Positions 33,791 through 45,049 are shown, counted from the stretch's first letter. The stretch: DNA of 64,000 nt from Deinandra increscens subsp. villosa (GCA_039602395.1 JBCNJP010000012.1:30738454-30802453); one strand, 5' to 3'. Program-made: numbers and translations. The notes: generated by a model from the sequence alone, not told the origin.

Positions 33791-34060
33791 TCCGGAATGA
33801 ATGTTATGTCCATGTTTAAAACAGTTGAGACCCATTTACTATATCTGAATGAATGTTCTTCCAGAAATAAGTAGTTTTGGTAAGTTGTTCTGGATTGTTA
33901 ACATTCATCCGGAATGAATGTTCTTCCCAAAATAAAACAGTTGAGACGCATTTACTATGTCTGGCCAACATTAAATCTCTATGCATTAACTATCTTTGAC
34001 CTCTCCCACTTACATTACACCATTTCTCTATAAATTCAAGCTCCTCTTTCCTAGTAACAT
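33786..34060. repeat. Repeat block upstream of the transposase remnant
   Basis: Two copies of a ~120-bp unit with CATCCGGAATGAATGTT, AAAACAGTTGAGAC(C/G)CATTTACTAT. It marks the point where recognisable transposase sequence stops. The shared CATCCGGA phrase links it to the intronic repeats at 31890-32250. Confidence 0.6.
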
Positions 34061-34089
34061 CACACCAAATTTAACCTTCTTCTCCCAAC

Positions 34090-34373
34090 TACATCAATCA
34101 CACCAAGATAGAGGCTATTACTACAAGCATTGATGCACAGATCAACGAAGTTACGCGTCAATTATGAGAAGATCTCCAGAAACTGGATGATATCCTTTCC
34201 CACCAACCAACCCACGCACTAACTGAGGAAGCAAACCTGGTAAATCAAAAAGTTGATTTGCACAGAGCCAGTCTTAAGACACTTACCAATCTTAAGGCTG
34301 ATGTTCACAAAGAGGCGGCTACTATCACCCGTAGGGCCGCTGAATACAACGAACTCCTTGAAAAGGGGTTGTG
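34090..34373 (+). pseudogene. Small coiled-coil ORF with one internal stop (unknown)
   Basis: Not recognised. The frame ending TGA at 34371-34373 reads a highly helical, charged peptide: I-D-A-Q-I-N-E-V, then a TGA after R-Q-L, then E-D-L-Q-K-L-D-D-I-L, L-V-N-Q-K-V-D-L-H, L-K-T-L-T-N-L-K-A-D-V and Y-N-E-L-L-E-K-G-L. Leucines are spaced in heptads. Upstream, about 34020-34085, is a short CT-rich leader-like stretch. No clear ATG in frame before 34110. It could be part of the CACTA element or a degenerate small host gene. Confidence 0.4.
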
Positions 34374-34753
34374 AGGGTCAAGTGTTTAAACCAAATATTT
34401 TGTTTTAGTTTGTTTCTGTAATATGTTCAAATTTTATATGAATTTCACTTAATTGTTTGTTAATTCCAGTCAATTGAGATCGTGTGACACTAATTTTAGT
34501 TTTATTTTCTGAATGTGATGAACTAATTGCATTTTAACTTTGAGAAGTGTGAAAGTAATTAGTTCACTTTAATCTTTAAAAATCAAACATTTGGCATACT
34601 CAAATGCACTCTAGTAGTGATTAGACATAAGACCTTTGGCATACCCTATGATCTAGTATATAATCATGATCATCTACTATTTATCACCACCATCCTTATC
34701 ATCTACTATTTCTCACCCCCCCCCCCATCCTTATCAAAAACTATGAAAAAAAA

Positions 34754-35023
34754 ATGGCAGCTTTCAGAACTGAAGAGTGTCGGGTTGCTAGACCAGTACA
34801 ACTTAATGTTGACGCCGGAGAGGGATTCTATGAATCAAGGTATGACTCTCCTGATACAAGTGCTTTCCGAGCCATCGAGTCCATTCGCTACCAGATGGCA
34901 ACTTTCCTGCTAGAAGAACTAGATAAATGCAATGCCAGGTCTGAAAAGCTGACACATCTGAGGACGGATGCCGTTGAACGCCATTTAGAGTTAATGGCGG
35001 AGATGGAAACAAGGTTTCCTTGA
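34754..35023 (+). CDS. Hypothetical 89-residue protein
   Basis: An uninterrupted frame with ATG at 34754 in an A-rich context (AAAAAAAATGGCA), ending TGA at 35021-35023. The peptide begins M-A-A-F-R-T-E-E and has a helical second half (A-I-E-S-I-R-Y-Q-M-A-T-F-L-L-E-E-L, R-T-D-A-V-E-R-H-L-E-L-M-A-E-M-E-T), with no transmembrane segment or signal peptide. I do not recognise a family. Together with the helical frame at 34090-34373 it may be one unit with a shared origin. It could equally be chance; length alone is weak evidence, though codon wording is gene-like. Confidence 0.4.
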   Translation: MAAFRTEECRVARPVQLNVDAGEGFYESRYDSPDTSAFRAIESIRYQMATFLLEELDKCNARSEKLTHLRTDAVERHLELMAEMETRFP

Positions 35024-35278
35024 AGATCGTCCGGCGGCATTTGCTCTGTTTTAGAATTAGAGATGTAAATCTTTTGGAATTTTTGTGTATGAAATCTCAG
35101 TATATTTATATTAGATATGAAATTTTTAAATGGAACATAATATTGGTTTGCACAATCGATCTTTTAAATAACAGTGACACCTTGGTCAAAAACAAGTCAA
35201 CCCGTTGACTTTGACTTTTATTATTACCGTTAATACATGCATTATCTGTTAATTTCCTGTTTATTATCTGTTACTAGG

Positions 35279-35279
35279 A

Positions 35280-35312
<33 letters not shown>

Positions 35313-35316
35313 TATA
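35279..35316. repeat. TA microsatellite
   Basis: (TA)n, with one CA interruption, flanking the left end of the MITE at 35317. Confidence 0.9.
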
Positions 35317-35474
35317 GGGAGAGGATCATTTGAGAACCAATTGGTTTTGAGAAACTTTTGAGAACCATTCTGAGCCACTAGTTATCTATAGGGAAATCCT
35401 CGCCATGAAAATTAGTGGCCCAGAATGGTTTTAAAAGTTCTCAAAAGCAATTGGTTCTCATTTGAACCTAACCC
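35317..35474. mobile_element. MITE with ~37-bp inverted ends
   Basis: Left end GGGAGAGGATCATTTGAGAA..., right end in reverse GGGTTAGGTTCAAATGAGAA...; the inverted repeat extends through CCAATTG and TTTTGAGAA on both sides. It is flanked by TATATA on each side. 158 bp, no coding capacity. The superfamily is uncertain; the TA-rich target suits Tc1/mariner-like elements. Confidence 0.75.
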
Positions 35475-35485
35475 TATATATATAT

Positions 35486-35960
35486 ATACTAGCCGTGTGC
35501 CCGCGCGTTGCGGCGGTGACGGTGTATAGCCTGTTATTCGTCTTCTGTTCGCGCGTTGCAGCGGCACAACAAACTACAGCGCGGAATTCGTCTTCTGTTC
35601 GCTTGTTATGGCGGCACGAAAATTTACATCGAGGTATTCTTTTTTTACAACTCAAACAAATAACAACAAACACTTGGATTGAAATATATATTGGTCACAA
35701 ACATAGTAATTTAAAACCAAATAAGTTGTAAGATAGAAGTCATCAACATAGTTTTAAGATATTAGTAATAACATAGTACTTTTTAAATCAAAATCCGAGG
35801 GTCAATGAACTTCAAAGTTCGGGGTGTTACCAGAGGGTCAATGAATTTCATAGTTCGGGGTGTTAGCGCGTTGCAGCTGGTGACAGCTTAGCCCGTTATT
35901 TGTCTTCTGTTCATGCAGCGTTCGCCGAGACGCCAATTTACAAAGTGATATTCGTGTAAG
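35486..35960. repeat. Degenerate GCGCGTTGCGGCGG-type repeat
   Basis: CTAGCCGTGTGCCCGCGCGTTGCGGCGGTGACGG-like wording starts at 35491 and recurs in weaker form at about 35551, 35600 and 35866, interleaved with ATTCGTCTTCTGTTCG. This phrase is a common dispersed repeat of dicot genomes. It may be a Helitron end family, but I could not find paired ends. Confidence 0.45.
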
Positions 35961-36362
35961 TTAGCGGATGCGACGGTAGTGACAATCTACCATCACGGTA
36001 TTTATTTTCTGCTGGTTTATCAATCCCCTCTTGATACAATGTATCGTACATTTGTTAATTTTCTCATCCACGTCACAAGTTCATTTCTTCTTGACTGGAT
36101 TATGCAAAACGTTTTCTAATAACAAAATTAAATAAATTAGACCCATGTGAAACATTCGATAGATGAAGCATCCATTGTATCCAAATCCTACCATTTGGAC
36201 CAAAATACTAAATTAAATAGTTAGTAGTTACAATCAAACCAGTTTTGTTGACTTTAAAACTCAAACGGTCCAAAAGGTAATTACCTTCCGATTCTCATAC
36301 AATCTATAATAAAATCAAGAGATAAATATCCTATATTGTTACATATCCGTTTAAGGAACAAA

Positions 36363-36510
36363 ACATTCAACAACAACAACCATACCTAGTAAGTCCCACT
36401 AATAGCATTAAGTACTATTAGTAGGGTCTGGAAAGGGTGGGATGTAATCAAACCTTACCTCTACCCTAACGATAATGAGGCTGCTTCCAGGGCGACCCTC
36501 AACACCGAAA
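36363..36510 (-). mobile_element. SINE of the Au/TS type
   Basis: On the minus strand it reads AGGCTGCTTCCAGG-complement, GGGTAGAGGTAAGGTTTGAT, ACATCCCACCC...AGACCCTAC and ends in GTTGTTGTTG. The TTG-repeat tail and GGTAAGGT/TTACCTCTACCC core match the tRNA-derived Au SINE family of flowering plants. It is non-autonomous and lacks coding sequence. Confidence 0.75.
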
Positions 36511-36823
36511 CACAAACAAAAAGCATTGGCAAAAAGATGAAATAAATAAATAAATATATATAAAATAAATATATAATAATAAAAAAAAATTAATTAAAAA
36601 ATTATAATAATAATAATAACGAACAAAAGATAGAGTGACAAAATCCCAAAGATAACCATAAGAATAACCAAGAAACATGGATACAAATGTTAGTATAATT
36701 ATACAAGCATAGAAAGAATGAAACATGGATACAAATGAATGTATATTTATACATGTGCTATTAATAAACCGAAATAACAAAAAAGAACAAATAAATAAGC
36801 ATTGTCTTGCTTTGATGTACCCC

Positions 36824-36905
36824 TGCTTAAATAAGTTGTACCCATCTGAGATGCTTTACTTGTACCCTGCTTAAATAAGTTGTACCCATCTGAGATGCTT
36901 TTTGG
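36824..36905. repeat. ~42-bp tandem duplication
   Basis: Two successive copies of TGTACCC(C)TGCTTAAATAAGT followed by TGTACCCATCTGAGATGCTT. Nearly identical, so recent. Confidence 0.9.
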
Positions 36906-37256
36906 CAATGAAGTAGCTGACGTGCTGGATGGTAGGCTATGCGTATGGGCCCAAAAGCTTATCAAATTTGAATACAAAACAAAAGCTTTTTGCAAAGCCA
37001 CCCTCTACAAAACCACATTATATCATTTTAATTTGTAAATATGTGGACTATAACCATCATCGTCTTGTCCTCTAACCATCGTCTTGTTGTAGCATCAAGA
37101 ATCGAAAGGATTAGTTAACCTGGTGAACAAAAAGAAGTTATGGTGGCAAATCAGTGTAAGAAGTTGCTGTGTGCTGTCATGTAAATATAAAAATCATGAA
37201 CCCGTGTTATATGTAAATTTTGGCAATTTTAGTTATCATGATAAAAGAGAATCATT

Positions 37257-37445
37257 CACCTTGTAAATCTCTAGCAGCCATCCTTACAAACTCAGAATGC
37301 TCGTGCCAGAATAACTTGTACTCTTCACCCTAAAAACTAAACATTCAACCTGTGTGATTCTCTTGCTTTAATGAACTCGTAATGGGTCGGCACCAAGTAA
37401 TCTAATACATAATCAAGATTTCTTGTATGGCGATAGAATCTGGTG
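37257..37445 (-). pseudogene. Fragment resembling a plant acyltransferase-like (phytyl ester synthase/ELT) gene
   Basis: On the minus strand, L-V-P-T-H-Y-E-F-I-K-A-R-E-S-H-R (37415-37350) is followed after a short break by G-E-E-Y-K-L-F-W-H-E-H-S-E-F-V-R-M-A-A-R (37329-37270). The second string matches the conserved region of plastid esterase/lipase/thioesterase-family acyltransferases (PES1/2-like) as I know that family. Only this exon-sized piece is visible; an in-frame stop (37337) precedes it and no catalytic motifs are seen. It is likely a captured or decayed fragment. Confidence 0.45.
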
Positions 37446-37510
37446 GCTTTTAGAATTGTGACCAAATCATGCTTTTGATCCTGGTGGCTTTCAGAATTGT
37501 GACCACTTGA
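37446..37510. repeat. Two-copy repeat GGTGGCTTT(T/C)AGAATTGTGACCA
   Basis: Copies at about 37440 and 37485, 45 bases apart, in the sequence upstream of the acyltransferase-like fragment. The spacing echoes the 42-bp duplication at 36824. Confidence 0.8.
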
Positions 37511-37599
37511 GGGCCGAGGCACTGCAGCATAGAAGAACTCATAACAAACAATAAAAACATCGCAATAGAATCCGACCAACTTAAGTAAAACACATCCAC

Positions 37600-40560
37600 T
37601 TATTTTCTAGAAAATTAACATGCAAACAAAAAAAAAACTCACTGTGGATTATTAGTCACTGATTTTTCAGCAGGACCATGTATGATCTTGAATGACCATA
37701 ACTTCATATCACTCTGAAGAATCACTAAACTTTCAGCAGATTAATCGTTTTGCATCTGCCATTCAATCAAAGCTTTTGCTGAGTAGAAAATCTAGGGCTA
37801 ATGATGTAAATAGACTATTATTTGTATTTAGTATATGAAGAGTATACGAATCAACTTTCGACAGTTACAATTTCGATTTCTGCATTACTTTTAAACAAAA
37901 TTACACCTAAAAGTCTAAAACCTAGGCTCAACCAATTAAACTAAAAGTTACTAACTGGAAATCTAAAAATATGTCCAACCCAATTGAAAAGAAATTAACA
38001 AACACCATTTTTTAATTGTTCCACAATTAGATATTCATTATGAGCCTTTAAGCGTACATCAATTGCACAATCAATAATTTAGTAGAAAGTAACTTCAATC
38101 TGCGATATGGATGCAACAAAATTCACCAAATTAGAAAAAGAGACTCACATAAGATGATATCAATAATGTGATTTAAGAAGAACAAATAGCAAGAAAAGAA
38201 AAATGAGAGGGAAACTAACTTGTAGTTCATCAAATTTCAGCTTTCAATAGTAGATGGAGTATCCATTCAATAATAAACATAACAATTCAGAACAAAAAGG
38301 ATGTTCATTCAACAATATAAGAACTGTCCTGATGATTGAGATCATATATAAATAAAGCTGACCCATTGACTGCAATATATTCAGATAATGCTGATGTGTT
38401 TCGGCTGTCCAGATGATTTAGAAAGTCAAATATGACAAGTCAAAACAACAGCTAGGGTATTTTAGACATTTGAAAAATAGTAAATCTGGAAAAGTACCAG
38501 CATACATGGATCATCACATTAACAACAGTTTCTATAAGCACATTTAATATATTAGTTATTTAAATATCAAAGAAAAAGAAACAAAATAAAGAGCTTTGAC
38601 AGGTTTACTGTTTTGACCCAAAACATAGATAGGATCCTCACATTAACAACAGTTTCCATAAGCACATCATATTTGTTCTTCAAACTACCGATATGTGCGC
38701 ATTCCTAATCGGACATCGTGAACTTGTGCGTATAAATATCCATTTTTTTATTGCACAATGATAACTGAAATTAAAATCATCTGAACAATAATTGAAGATT
38801 AAACGTACTTACAACCATTATCTAAGAGTACCCCTTCACACCCGTTGAACTTCATGTGGAACATTGCAGCGTTGTGATGACTGAAATAGACACATTAACC
38901 ATAGAACAATGATAAGCCAATCTATATATGGAAGTAAAAGTTGCATACATGCCATATAATGGTCATATTTAATAAGAACCCATTTTTTTACCTTAAGAAG
39001 TCAAATCCATTTAGGAATAATAAGAGCCAAAACACTAACCATAAACATACTAACATTCAAATACTTGTGCCTTAATGAACCAAAAGAACCAAAACAGCAG
39101 TCATGATCCTATTGCCCACAAAGCCTTCAAGCCCCAGCAACTGGACATTACATTTTTTATGGTTTTTAAAAGTTTATTTCTTGCCATCAATAAAGCTAAC
39201 CATAATAGGTCAGAATAGCCTCAAAAAACATGCATAAAAAATATGACCAATTAACTAAAGTCTAGACAATCACCGAAATGGTATGGCAGATTTGACTAAG
39301 AATGATGCAACAAACAAAATAAAGATACAAAATTTGCCTAAACGTTAAAAAATAAACAACAAACATGGCTCGTAATTTCAGGAACAGTTAAAGAACACCT
39401 ATTTCCAAACCACTATCAACAACACTTGTCAAACCAATATATACCAACCTGCACCTAAAAACCACTACTCAACACTAACAACATGCCTATTTAAAGTGAA
39501 TAAAACCCCTTTTTGTAACAGGTAGACACTTTTTATAACAGAAACCTTTGCAATACAATTTTTAAGCTACTATTTACCTATTTCATCGCAACAAAATTAA
39601 TGAAAATTAGGCCATAAAGCATTACAATAAAGGATTTGTGCCAAATCACAAACAATGTAGAAAAGGCAAACCCACAACACTTGGCCAAATCATTAACATA
39701 TATAAAGCCAAAGTGTTACTACAACTGCACAAACAGGTAATAGAAAAAGGCTGAAAGTTAGAAAAAATGAAATTCCAAAAAAAAAAGAAAGAACATCTAA
39801 TATGGGTTAGGTTTCATTTAGCACAAATAAAAAGAGGTTCAGTAGGAAGTCAAAATCAACCATGAGAAATCCGTACTCTATTCTTATCTACCTTACATCT
39901 ATGTAACTAACTGAAGCATGATGGTGCTATTTATTTGACAAAATTACCAGCTCTGACCTGATTAGTAAAAAAATGCCCAACATATCAGTGTCATATATGA
40001 TATCACAGGAAATAAAACTAAAAAAACAAATATTTTAGACTGCTTACGGGTTAAATCAAACATATATCTTCAAATAAGTAGAATAAACCTACTCATGAAC
40101 AATATCAATCCAAAAAAAGGAAGAGAGGCTAAACTGATAAGAACATTAAAAACAGGTTAAATCACACGAACATGCTAAATCAAACATATTGGAGCAACCA
40201 AATCTAAGAACTTGAAATCATGAACAATACCAACATGCTAAAGCATACATATTAGAGCAACTAAATTGAATTATTTAAATCATGAACAATACCAGACATT
40301 AAATAAAAATGCAATTAAGCAAGCCATATGGATTTCACTAACCGCAAAATCGTAAATCACTGAGAAACGACAAAATTACAGCAACATTCTCCAACCTAAA
40401 ACGAAACAGTGAGAAAATTGAAGAAAAACTTACCAAACCGTGCAAACAATTAGGTCCTAAATTAGATTTGGAAAACAATACAAAGAACAGGAATTCACAC
40501 AAGAGAGAACATAACACATGAAATTAAAACGAAAGTGCAAAATCAAAACGAAGATATACC
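37600..40560. other. Long AT-rich region, intron-like, without a supported gene
   Basis: No long ORF on either strand. Composition (T-rich on the minus strand) and scattered splice-like borders suggest introns of a decayed minus-strand gene or a captured gene segment. One exon candidate is at 38813-38880. ATTAACAACAGTTTC(C/T)ATAAGCAC recurs at 38520 and 38643. Confidence 0.4.
38813..38880 (-). pseudogene. Candidate orphan exon
   Basis: 68 bases between a TTTCAG acceptor and a GTAAGT donor on the minus strand. One frame reads S-H-H-N-A-A-M-F-H-M-K-F-N-G-C-E-G-V-L-L without a stop. The two canonical borders and open frame make an exon plausible. Family not recognised; it may belong with the fragment at 37257-37445. 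Confidence 0.4.
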
Positions 40561-41150
40561 TGAATTCACAGTACGTGTTTACTTTGAGATTGTAATTGTG
40601 TGCGAGAAGATGCGACCTTATAAAGGCTATTGAAGAGATTTGAAATTGAGATTTGAATTGAGCGCCTTTTTGATAATACCCGATTCAAATTTTCAAATCT
40701 GACTGACGATGGCAACTTTTGAAAAGAACCCAACGAGTGTCTGCATTTGCCCTAATCGAAATCTGAATATGAATATGGCTTTTCCCAGATTAGGGTTGCG
40801 TGGATTTGAAGATAAAAAAACAATTGAAGAGTGCACTCAAAGAGGAGATTCCCTTATGAAAAGCACTGACAAGCGTCTGCAAGCGTCTGTGTAGAGAAAA
40901 CGATGGATCAAAAGCATCTACCTCGATGGATCAAAAGCGTATGCGTAGAGGTTGAAGATGGGTTGACTTCAGGCTTGCGTGGAAAGGGTAGTGGAATCAC
41001 CCTCAAAGGGGAGATTCGACTCTGCAAGAAGCCAGATTTGTGTCGCCAGTTCACGAAGGAGATTTCTTGCTGGGCGATGAACACCAAAAGGGGAAGAAAA
41101 AGAGTTGGTAACACGGATCGAATAGGAAAGCCCTAATGTAAACAGAAAGC
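40561..41150. other. Possible former gene end/start region
   Basis: Two overlapping plus-strand open frames (ATG 40709, 61 codons; ATG 40903, 77 codons) and minus-strand counterparts. Phrases such as GATGGATCAAAAGC occur twice (40905, 40926) as do CAAGCGTCTG (40870, 40880). GACCTTATAAAGG at 40614 is TATA-like. I see no conserved domain and do not call a gene. Confidence 0.3.
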
Positions 41151-41214
41151 GTCTTAATTTTAAGACGCTGGCAATTACCAAAATGCCATTTTGTTCCATA
41201 TACATTATATAGTA

Positions 41215-41217
<3 letters not shown>

Positions 41218-41274
<57 letters not shown>
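41218..41274. repeat. TA microsatellite
   Basis: About 28 TA units directly left of the MITE at 41275, matching the target preference of the MITE at 35317. Confidence 0.95.
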
Positions 41275-41278
<4 letters not shown>

Positions 41279-41924
41279 AAAGGTTCATTGTAGACCCCTT
41301 AAAAAGTGTAGACCCCGTAGACCCTTATATTGTTCTATAAAACTCACTAAAAATTGTAACACTCATTGTTGTTAAATTTGTTTTTTTTTTACTTTTTTTT
41401 TATTTTGTCATATTTCTATCTTTATATTTTAATTTAGGGTTTTATTTATAAAGTTTTTAGTTTTTTTCTTTATTTTTTATTTTCTTAATTTCAAATTATA
41501 ATTTTCAGTGAGTTTTATAGAACATCGATTTTTAAAATTGCAGTGAGTTTTAAAAAACAATGAGTTTTAAACTTAAGAGTGAGTTTTATAATTTGTAATG
41601 AGCTTTATAATTTTCATTGAGTTTTATAGAACATTGATTTTTACAGTTGTACTGAGTTTTAAACACAACGGTGAGTTTTAAAACTCTGTTTTGAGTTTTA
41701 TAATTTTTAGTGAGTTTTATAGAATAATACAACATTTTTAACAACAATTATATTTCAATGTGTCCAACAACTTTCTAGGTTTTCTTTTTTATTTTTAAGA
41801 ACTTATCGCATAAAAAAAACAAAACTCAACAGCAATTAGCTTTATAATTTTAGTGAGTTTTACAGAACAATATAGGGGTCTACAGGGTCTACAATTTATA
41901 AGGGGTCTACAATGAACCCCACCC
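41275..41924. mobile_element. 650-bp MITE-like element with inverted ends and internal repeats
   Basis: Left end ...GGTTCATTGTAGACCCCTTA, right end in reverse GGGTGGGGTTCATTGTAGACCCCTTA; the inverted repeat is about 40 bp and includes a second TGTAGACCC block. It is flanked by TATATA. The interior holds about a dozen copies of GTGAGTTTTATAGAAC-like sequence in alternating spacing. No coding capacity. Confidence 0.8.
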
Positions 41925-42047
41925 TATATATATATATAACCGTCTAAATAATTCCCGAATTTGTACCAACTATTTTGTCGGACTTAAAAATCAAGCAAAC
42001 CCACTAATGACTTAGTTAAAATTTCAACAATAAGAAAAACTATAAAA

Positions 42048-44419
42048 TGTAACTTCTATATTTTTCACCCGGTGTCCGAATTGACTTTTCGACACGTCAA
42101 ATTCTTTATATTATCAAAAGTTTTGTTAAGACTTGAACTCCTCGACTCATTTCACTCTGAAAAATCCGAACATCAACTGAACGCTGAACTCATAACCCCG
42201 TTGGGCCTAGTCAGGCCAACAACCTCAAAACTTATACGTTTGACCCGAAAATTTACCCGATGACTCAGTGTAACCCAACGAGCGTTTTGACTCAACCCGC
42301 TGACCCGTAACCCCGACCCGAGGCTTGACCCATTAACCGGCCCAGTAAACGAACCGAGGACCGGTTGCCCGACCCGGTTACCCGATCCAATCCGACCCAC
42401 CCTTTCGGCCCGTTTCCGGTCAGGCCCAACCCGACCCAAATGGTTATTTTTCTTTTGTTTACAATTTAAACACAATCAAATTTTATTTAAAAGTCCACCA
42501 CCCTTGTAGTTTTATAAAAACTAAAAGTTAATGTTTACTTTTCAATCTTTTTATAAACATTAATCCATCATTTTTATACCAACCCATGGACTTTTATATA
42601 ATTTTTGAACATTAGATCACCTCCCATTTTTATAAAAACTCTCCATCTTTTATACAAGTCACCTACAACTATTTTTACATGATTATTTTTAATCAAAATG
42701 GTTAAGATAATTAGTTGGCAATTGTGTATTAACCATTGAACAATTAACCAACTTTTTATTATAAAAGAGAGGCCAAGCTCAACCATTTTCCTTACACCAC
42801 CCTCATTTCTACCTCCCTCAAACACCCAACTCTCTCCCCTCCTCCTTGGTTTCGGCCTAGCCGAACCACACCCCTTTCCCCTTTTCGGTCACCACCGAAC
42901 CACCACTAGCCACCGCCAGATCACCCCACTACCACCGTGAACCACCACTATTCCACCTTTACTTTTGTAAGTAAACTAACCCCTTTTTCCCTATTTTTCT
43001 ATACTTAGTCACTCACCCAAAATCACCTTAAGTCTTGATATAACTTAAAATAAATTATTTCTCTAATCCTCTAAAATAACCAACAATTAGGTTAATAATA
43101 TAAGTGACTTGATCTAACACATCTTTGGTGCCTTAGGGCTTAAAATAGCCAAGATGTGAGGTTGTGCACTAAAGAAACCAAATTGGGAGTAACACTAATG
43201 TGTTAGTAGAGTTGTCCTAATACTTCAAGTATTAGTAAGTTTTGTTCCCTTGGTTGAACATAAAGGTCCTAGCTATTGCTAGTTGATTATTTATTATATT
43301 GTTATATATATTACTAACTCATGACTTAATTAAATGATCTAACAACATTAACTTGTTTTGAATAACCCCATGACTTAATCCCAACACTTAAGTGTTAGTA
43401 GAAATCTTTGTAAGTCGTGAAAATATAAAACATAATCATTGGACAAGTTAGATGACCAATAAAAACCATGGATTTAATTTAGATAAACAAAGACTTGTTT
43501 AAAAATCTGTAAATAGAATATTCATTCCTAAAGACATGGAATAAATGGATTTTTAGACTTAAAAATGACTTGAATTTTATTAAATAATCTCAAGTCAACA
43601 TGTTATAAAATATATTTATTTTATAAAAACTAGTCACCAAAAACCCAAGATTTTAATGTGTTGGTGAATTTAATTCACCAAAACCTTAAAAATAGATTTT
43701 ATATCTTTACTAAATCAAGTAAAAATGCATTTATAACATCTCATTTTTTACTAATCATTTGGACTTTATTAAATAGATTTTTAACTATAAAAGAGACATT
43801 TTTATAAACCTTGACCAACCCCTAAAAGACTAGTTTCAAGTTTATGATTTTTTATAAGATAAAACATGGCTTTTATTTATAAAAAGTTCGTAAAAACTGT
43901 TATGGATCAGATCTGATCCCGACGCATTTTTAACACATATTTTTGATGTTTTAAATAAACCAAAGTGACTGAAATAGAGAAACGTAGCATAAGGAGAAAA
44001 CCGGGATCAAAACGGATTAATACGCAACGAGAAAACTCAATTTTAGTGTCTTATTTCAAAACCGACAAAAAATATATTTTAAGACTTGAAACTAACCTAA
44101 AGGAATATTCTTGACATTTCCTAAAAATTAAATAAAGTCCAAATAAAATAAAAGTCCATTTATTAAACAAAACCGGTGACTACGTTTTCTATAAACTTTA
44201 AATAAATATTTTAGTTATAATAAATTTAAAACAATTACGACGCCAAACGTTTGACTTGGAAAATAATTATTGACTATTTCTAAATAAAATGTTCGCATTT
44301 TAAGTGATATCGTAAAACGTCTTCAACGATTCAAACGTCAAATAATTATATTTGAGCATATAATTATTTATAACACTTAAACCTTTTCATTTATTAAAAG
44401 ATGGTCATCTTAAGTCATC
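42048..44419 (+). mobile_element. Left part of a plus-strand gypsy LTR (LTR D), interrupted by copia-2
   Basis: The proposed start is TGTAACTTCTATATTTTTCACC (inference). A TATA box (TTATAAAAGAGAGG near 42760) is followed by CTCTCCCCTCCTCC and a CCACCACTAGCC-rich leader, the usual U3/R layout on the plus strand. It stops at copia-2's 5' LTR. The right part (57140-58494) ends TGTGACA before a PBS. Open frames here are short and lie in the GC-rich leader. Confidence 0.5.
42758..42772 (+). promoter_or_regulatory. TATA box of LTR D
   Basis: TTATTATAAAAGAGAG, about 70 bases upstream of the CT-rich leader. Position and context are as in other plant LTR promoters. Confidence 0.55.
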
Positions 44420-44868
44420 TGTAGAGACCATATTATTGTGAGGCTTTTGCATTAGAAACTCTTTTGGGCTAGTTTAATTATATTTGGGTTAAAACATGTA
44501 AGTGGGTTATATGGGCTTGTGTTTGGTCGAATTATAGGGCCTCTAGGTCGAATTTTTGTAGCTTGTTGAACAAGCATAGGCTTTCCTATATAAGGAGAGC
44601 TAGTGTAGGGGTTTAGGGTTGCTTCTACTTTTGTGTTTTTTGGTGTGCTTTGCGGATCAAGGTGTACCAAAATTCTCCTAAGAGAATTTCGGCTTTCAAA
44701 GTGTAGCAATCGAATATTGTTCAAGCATTCTTAATCGGTTTGTGATTTTCTTAATTGTTTACATACGTTTCTTAGTACTTTTCGATTTAACTTGAATCAT
44801 CTCTAGTCACCGGATTCCGCACGGTGACTATAGACTTTGATGCGTGAGGGGTTGAATTGATCCTTACA
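44420..44868 (+). mobile_element. 5' LTR of copia-2
   Basis: TGTAGAGACCATATTATTG to ...GATCCTTACA, 449 bases, directly before the PBS. TATA box CTATATAAGG at 44586-44595. The first 170 bases recur at 56925. Left flank TCATC is the candidate target duplication; the right flank is not matched because the 3' LTR is truncated. Confidence 0.88.
44586..44595 (+). promoter_or_regulatory. TATA box of copia-2 LTR
   Basis: CTATATAAGG followed after about 30 bases by GGGGTTTAGGGTTGC, a typical plant retroelement start region. In the 3' LTR the same place reads CAATATAAGG. Confidence 0.65.
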
Positions 44869-44869
44869 A

Positions 44870-44886
44870 TTGGTATCAGAGCCAAG
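44870..44886 (+). other. Primer binding site, tRNA-Met type
   Basis: TTGGTATCAGAGCCAAG, one base after the LTR end, complementary to initiator tRNA-Met. Confidence 0.92.
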
Positions 44887-45049
44887 AAACGTAAGTTTCG
44901 AGGCTCTCGCGATATCGGATTCAAGTTTTAGGTGACTAACGATTTGAGTTTGTTGGTGATTTTCAGCTGTTAGCACTTTTCGGAAGTCCTTTTTGCAGGT
45001 TTCAAGTCGAGAAAGAATTGTTCGTGATCCATTGCTCGTGAATCTGTGA

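Noticed and set aside
34610..34622. TAGTAGTG as the far CACTA terminus
   Set aside because: Only the last six bases agree with the complement of the left terminus; no subterminal repeats lie beside it.
40709..41136. Two small plus-strand genes
   Set aside because: Short overlapping frames with internal duplications, no recognised domain, and equally long frames on the other strand.
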